From the NCBI RefSeq assembly GCF_937924975.1, contig NZ_CALEYG010000042.1:1-6547 (forward strand): a stretch of 6,547 bases of DNA. Direction: 5' to 3'. Positions 1 through 3,800 of this stretch are shown in pieces. A program made the position numbers and the translations under genes. The stretch is from an uncultured Stomatobaculum sp. Its GTDB lineage: Bacteria; Bacillota; Clostridia; Lachnospirales; Lachnospiraceae. The number at the start of each line of letters is the position of its first letter. The first letter of the stretch is position 1. The notes under the pieces were generated by a model. The model had not been told where the DNA came from. It made no database searches and saw only the letters and a list, made by a program, of their open reading frames with translations.

Positions 1-569
1 GCCTGCGCGGCGGCACAACCCCGACCGGCACAGGCAACCGCGTCTATCAGAACGGTGCGGAAGGCAACTGGGTCAACTTCGATGTCGCACAGCATGGCTG
101 GTACTTTGACCTCGGTGCCGGAAAGAAAATCAGAGGCAGCTGGGCGGATATCGCCTACACCTACGGCGGCGAGACGAAGATTTACAGCTATCACTTTGAT
201 GCCGACGGCGTGATGGACAGCGGCTGGTGGAAGAATGATCAGGGCACCTGGTTCCACCTCTCGACCAATCACGACGGCTGGTTCGGTTCTATGGACAAGG
301 GCTGGTACCATGACAGCGCAGACGGCAGATGGTATTACCTGAATCTCTTGACCGGTGCTATGCTGACCGGCTGGCAGCAAATCGACGGCGTCTGGTACTA
401 CTTCAATCCGGAGACGCCGGCGCCGACCTGGGACTGGAACAGCGAGACAAACCGCTGGGTCTATGCAAACCGCGGCGGCAGACCGTACGGCTCCATGTTT
501 GCGGGCGAGAAGACGCCGGACGGCTACCATGTGGACGCCTCCGGTGCCTGGATTCGCGAGACACCGTAA
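1..569 (+). CDS. C-terminal part of a surface protein with cell-wall-binding (GW/YYF-type) repeats; 5' end outside the window
   Basis: The frame is open from the first complete codon at 3 to the TAA at 567-569, giving 188 residues; the start lies upstream of the window. The sequence is dominated by short aromatic repeats: GWYFD near residue 37, YSYHFD, MDSGWW, GTWFHLS, GWFGSMDKGWYHD, GRWYYLN, GAMLTGW and GVWYYFN. These resemble the CW_binding_1 (choline/glucan-binding-like) repeats that make beta-hairpin solenoids and hold proteins non-covalently on the Gram-positive wall. The last part (TWDW, RWVYAN, RPYGSMF, KTPDGYHVDASGAW) resembles the terminal cap common in large Lachnospiraceae surface proteins. 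No cysteine, membrane segment or LPXTG motif is visible, so anchoring by repeats rather than sortase is expected. What the missing N-terminal part does cannot be told: it could be an adhesin like the downstream gene, or a wall hydrolase. Transcription should end at the hairpin just downstream. The repeat type is clear; the ligand (choline, teichoic acid or other glycan) is not. Confidence 0.9.
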   Translation, partial: LRGGTTPTGTGNRVYQNGAEGNWVNFDVAQHGWYFDLGAGKKIRGSWADIAYTYGGETKIYSYHFDADGVMDSGWWKNDQGTWFHLSTNHDGWFGSMDKGWYHDSADGRWYYLNLLTGAMLTGWQQIDGVWYYFNPETPAPTWDWNSETNRWVYANRGGRPYGSMFAGEKTPDGYHVDASGAWIRETP

Positions 570-590
570 GACCATCCTTTTCGCTTCACA

Positions 591-621
591 AGAAGGGCTC
601 CCTCCGGGGAGCTCTTTTTTT
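591..621 (+). terminator. Intrinsic terminator of the upstream wall-binding gene
   Basis: An 8-bp stem (GGGCTCCC at 595-602 pairing with GGGAGCTC at 607-614, one G-U pair) closes a TCCG tetraloop and is followed directly by seven T (615-621). An A-rich run (AAGAA, about 590-594) precedes the stem and could lengthen it by pairing with the T tract. It lies 22 bases after the TAA of the upstream gene, a usual spacing for Rho-independent termination in Firmicutes. Confidence 0.93.
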
Positions 622-631
622 GCATTTTTAC

Positions 632-659
632 TGGACAAGTGCTGTATATCTGCTATAAT
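632..659 (+). promoter_or_regulatory. Vegetative sigma-A-type promoter with extended -10
   Basis: TGGACA at 632-637 (one mismatch to TTGACA) and a perfect TATAAT at 654-659 are separated by 16 bases. TG one base before the -10 box (651-652, TGC-TATAAT) makes it an extended -10 element. Transcription should begin near 666-667, giving a leader of about 59 bases before the ATG at 725. The box sits only ten bases beyond the T tract of the preceding terminator, so the downstream gene probably has its own transcript. The surrounding 620-690 stretch is AT-rich against GC-rich coding DNA, as expected for a promoter. No clear operator palindrome or riboswitch-sized leader is seen. Confidence 0.85.
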
Positions 660-684
660 TATTCATCATTTCTTAATTTTTTGT

Positions 685-690
685 GAGGTG
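685..690 (+). promoter_or_regulatory. Alternative ribosome binding site GAGGTG for a possible TTG start at 695
   Basis: GAGGTG matches the 16S anti-Shine-Dalgarno complement (AAAGGAGGTGATC) over six bases. Its GAGG core ends six bases before TTG at 695, which is in frame with the large gene. Starting there would add ten residues (MEKRVSGASW) before the ATG-encoded methionine. The in-frame stop that limits the frame is TAA at 674-676. I consider this start possible but second choice, because TTG is a weak start codon. Confidence 0.35.
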
Positions 691-711
691 CCATTTGGAA
701 AAACGAGTGTC

Positions 712-716
712 AGGAG
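712..716 (+). promoter_or_regulatory. Ribosome binding site AGGAG deciding the ATG start at 725
   Basis: AGGAG lies eight bases before the ATG at 725, near-ideal for a Firmicute Shine-Dalgarno site. With this start the protein begins MRRAGR and enters a signal-peptide hydrophobic core straight away, which supports the choice over the upstream TTG. Confidence 0.75.
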
Positions 717-724
717 CAAGTTGG

Positions 725-823
725 ATGCGGAGAGCGGGGCGGTCCGCACTGAGTCTGGGACTCAGCGCAGCGCTCGGACTGCTCTCTGTTTTTGTGCCCG
801 CGGCGAGTCTTGAGGCGCTGGCG
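725..823 (+). other. Sec signal peptide of the large surface protein
   Basis: The first 33 residues have a basic n-region (MRRAGR), a hydrophobic core (SALSLGLSAALGLLSVFV) broken by proline 25, and a small-residue end with A31-L32-A33 before A34, a good signal peptidase I site (ALA|A). No lipobox cysteine is present, so it is not a lipoprotein. Export through Sec to the outside of the membrane is expected. If translation began at TTG 695 the n-region would gain ten residues but the core and cleavage site would be the same. Confidence 0.85.
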
Positions 824-3800
824 GCCACGGAGTTGCAGCCCGCTGTGCCGGCGCTCCCGCAGAGCGGCGAGACCACGAACCACAGCATGACCTTTTCCTG
901 GAAGGTGGGGAATGACGACCGCGAGCTGAGCCCGGCGCTGCGCTCAAGCCGCTATAACATCCGCGGAAAAAATGCGGACGGCTCGGAACCCGGCATCACG
1001 CTGGATTCCGACAACGGCCTCGAGGGCAACGGCATTCCGCTTTACATCGTGATGCCGGACACGGATCAGGGATCCGCGCCGTATCCGAAGCAGGTGGATA
1101 CCACAACGGGGTCCGGCGGAACCGGCTACTGGCCGGGCGTTGCGGAACATGACGGTCAGGGAAATACCTACTACATCGCGAAGATGGGGCAGAGGGCCTC
1201 GGAACTCGCGGGGGGCAATGTAGCGAACGGCGCAAACCAGAACCTGAGCGGCGCGGCGCTGGTCGCAAAGAACGGCGCGGTCGAGACCACGCGCTTCGGT
1301 CCTTCCGGGCGCTATCGCACGATTGAGACCCAGGTCGAGACCCGGGTTGCGGGCCGCTATGTCTACGCCGACTACTATTTCTACGGGCGGGAGAATCTGC
1401 CGCCGGGCGGACAGAAGTTCTATGCGGGCATGGCCTACGATCTCTCGGTCAATGAGAAGCTGGTGCATATTCCGGGATATTCCGGTGTTTACCCTTCGGG
1501 CGAGGGTCAGGTGAAAGACATGATCAGCACGGACCGCGGCTTTTATGCGAGAAAGAGCGGGGATATAGCGACGGTGAACATTATCCTCGACGATGCGACG
1601 CTCGGCACCTCGGCGCCGGGCAGCAAGTGGATCGGGAAGTTCGATCGCCGCTTGCAATACGCCTTCCACAGCGGCTATGACACGAAAACGCACGGGACAT
1701 ATCAGTTCAATCCGGTGGCGGGAGCGGGCGCCTTGACCGGACATGCGCTCGCCGATTCGGATCTCTCACCGGCTTTCTCCTGGGAGTTAAATCTCCACCC
1801 GGGAGAGACCATCCATAAGCGTGTCGCCTACAGCTATGTCGAAGCTGCAATTTATGTCTCGAGCGGCGGCAATGACGGAAACAGCGGCACATTTGATCAC
1901 CCGGTGAATAGTTTTGACCGGGCACTGCAACTCGCAAAGGACAAAAATGCGGTCATCTACTTTGAAGACGACCAGGCGCTTACCGCGCCGCTGACCATCG
2001 ACGCGAGCAAGGTCGGCAGTAGCGGCACGCTGACACTTGCGAGCACGGATATCCGGCAGAATGCGACTTCGGTGAGCTTCGGAACCGAGACCAAGACCAT
2101 TGCGCCCGCGGCGGGCTACAGCGGGCCGCTGTTTGTGAACAACCAGGGCACGGTGCCGGTCGCGATTGAGGATCTCCGCTTTGCAAACGGCAGCGGCGAC
2201 TTCATGTTAAAAAATACGGCGGGAACGCTCTCGCTCGGCGCAAAAACCGTGCTCGAGGGCGGTGGAAGCGGTGCGCTCGGCATCACCGGCGGCAATGTTG
2301 AATTTGCCGCGAGCGGGGAGACGGGCAGGCAGTATCCGCTGACCATCCGGAATAACAGCGCGCATACGGACACGGCTGTCACACCGACAGTCTCCGAGGG
2401 CGCTGTGTACCTCGGCGCGGGCGGCAGCTTAACGGTCGGCGGCGCGGTGCAGCTGACCGGAAACCAGAATGCCGCTGGTAAGGCCGAAAATCTGTATCTC
2501 ACGGCGGGGAAGACAGTCGCAGTCAGCGCCTCGGACCCGCTGGATGCATCTTCGACCATAGGCTTTACGACCGCCGTGCTGCCGACCGCGACAACGGATG
2601 TTCCGGTTGCGGTCAATGCCGATGGCGCGCTGGATCGCTTCGAAAAGGACAACACGGCGGTCGGCATTGTGAAAAAGAAGAGCGGCACGTCGATTGTCCT
2701 GCACGCGGTCATGCAAAAGTTGAATCGGAGCATCACGGACTTGTACGGTCTGCCGATTTCCGGGTCTCCGGTGCTCACGACGCAGAGTTCCGACGAACTG
2801 GTCGGCAGCAATCTGACGGTCGCGGGACTTCCGGTCGCCCTGCAGAGCTTTGTGTCGGGCAGCACCCGCTATGTCTTTGATCACGCGGAACTATCGGTTC
2901 CGCTCGGCAGCGGCGCAGCGCTGTCGGCGACAGACGGCACACTCTCGAACTTTGTGATGCCGAATGACACGGTTAATCTCCAGTACCGTTACCGCGACGA
3001 CATGGGCCGCATTGTCATTAACGGCAACGGCGGACTTCCGGGGCTGAACTCGACGAACGGAATGGCGGGCGCACAGACCGTGGCGCCGCTGCCGACACGC
3101 TACGGCTATGTGATCGACAAACTGACCGAGAACGCGGACGGCACGGGCGCGGCTGTCACGGCCAATGCGGCGGGACAGTATCTCCTGACCTTTGTGTCGG
3201 GCATCAAGACCTACTATGTACAGTGGAAGCCGGATCCGAGCATTCACTATCAGCTCTACGCACAGTATATGAACGGCGACGGCTCGATCTTGTTCCACCA
3301 GACAGCGGCTGTGCCGATTACCTTCCAGACGGCGTTTACAGTCGGCAACAAGCTGATTCCGGGCTACCGGCTCTTGCCGGACCGGAACCTGTCCGAGGTC
3401 ACACCGACCTCGCTGAAAAACCTGGTCGGCGGTGTGGACTCGAACTGGCAGGCAAACGGCGACTATCAGGGCATCATGCCGAACCAGGATGTGGCGATTG
3501 CGTTCCACTATGTCCCGGGCAACGCGGAGAGCGACAAGGCGAATTTCACGATGGAATATCACACGGGCACGGCGGCAGCGCCGGGCGGTCTGGTGCCGGG
3601 TACGGCGCCGATCACGGTGCGCTATCTCCCGGAGACACAGATCAGTCAGAGCCTCAGCCTGCCGACCGGTTACCGGGTCAACGGCAGCACGCCTTTCCGG
3701 GTCGTGCAGGGCGGTCAGCCGAGCCTGCCGACTGCGACCAATCACTTTGTCTCCGCGGTGCGGAATGTGGACATCACCGGCACGACTTTGACGGCCGAGA

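Noticed and set aside
660..724. Riboswitch or attenuator in the leader of the large gene
   Set aside because: The leader is only about 59 bases and shows no stable hairpin plus T tract or known aptamer core.
463..813. Plus-strand frame crossing the terminator and promoter
   Set aside because: It spans the end of one gene, a strong terminator and a promoter, and its translation has no family features; chance opening.
944..1744. Open frame of 266 codons on the minus strand
   Set aside because: It is antisense to the N-terminal region of the large protein, with no motif and no ribosome site; a codon-bias shadow.
1853..2704. Possible pectate lyase or other polysaccharide lyase enzyme
   Set aside because: The beta-helix entry motif is present, but I see no conserved catalytic Arg or calcium-site Asp pattern, and the neighbouring domains are stalk-like, so enzymatic activity is not supported.
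2116..2865. Open frame of 249 codons on the minus strand, rich in Ser/Pro/Val
   Set aside because: The hydrophobic Ser/Pro/Ala composition looks superficially like a secreted protein but mirrors the Gly/Thr/Ala-rich beta-helix codons on the other strand. There is no signal peptide or promoter.
2891..3745. Open frame of 284 codons on the minus strand
   Set aside because: It is antisense to the beta-repeat units, with Arg-rich composition and no recognisable motif; a shadow of codon bias.
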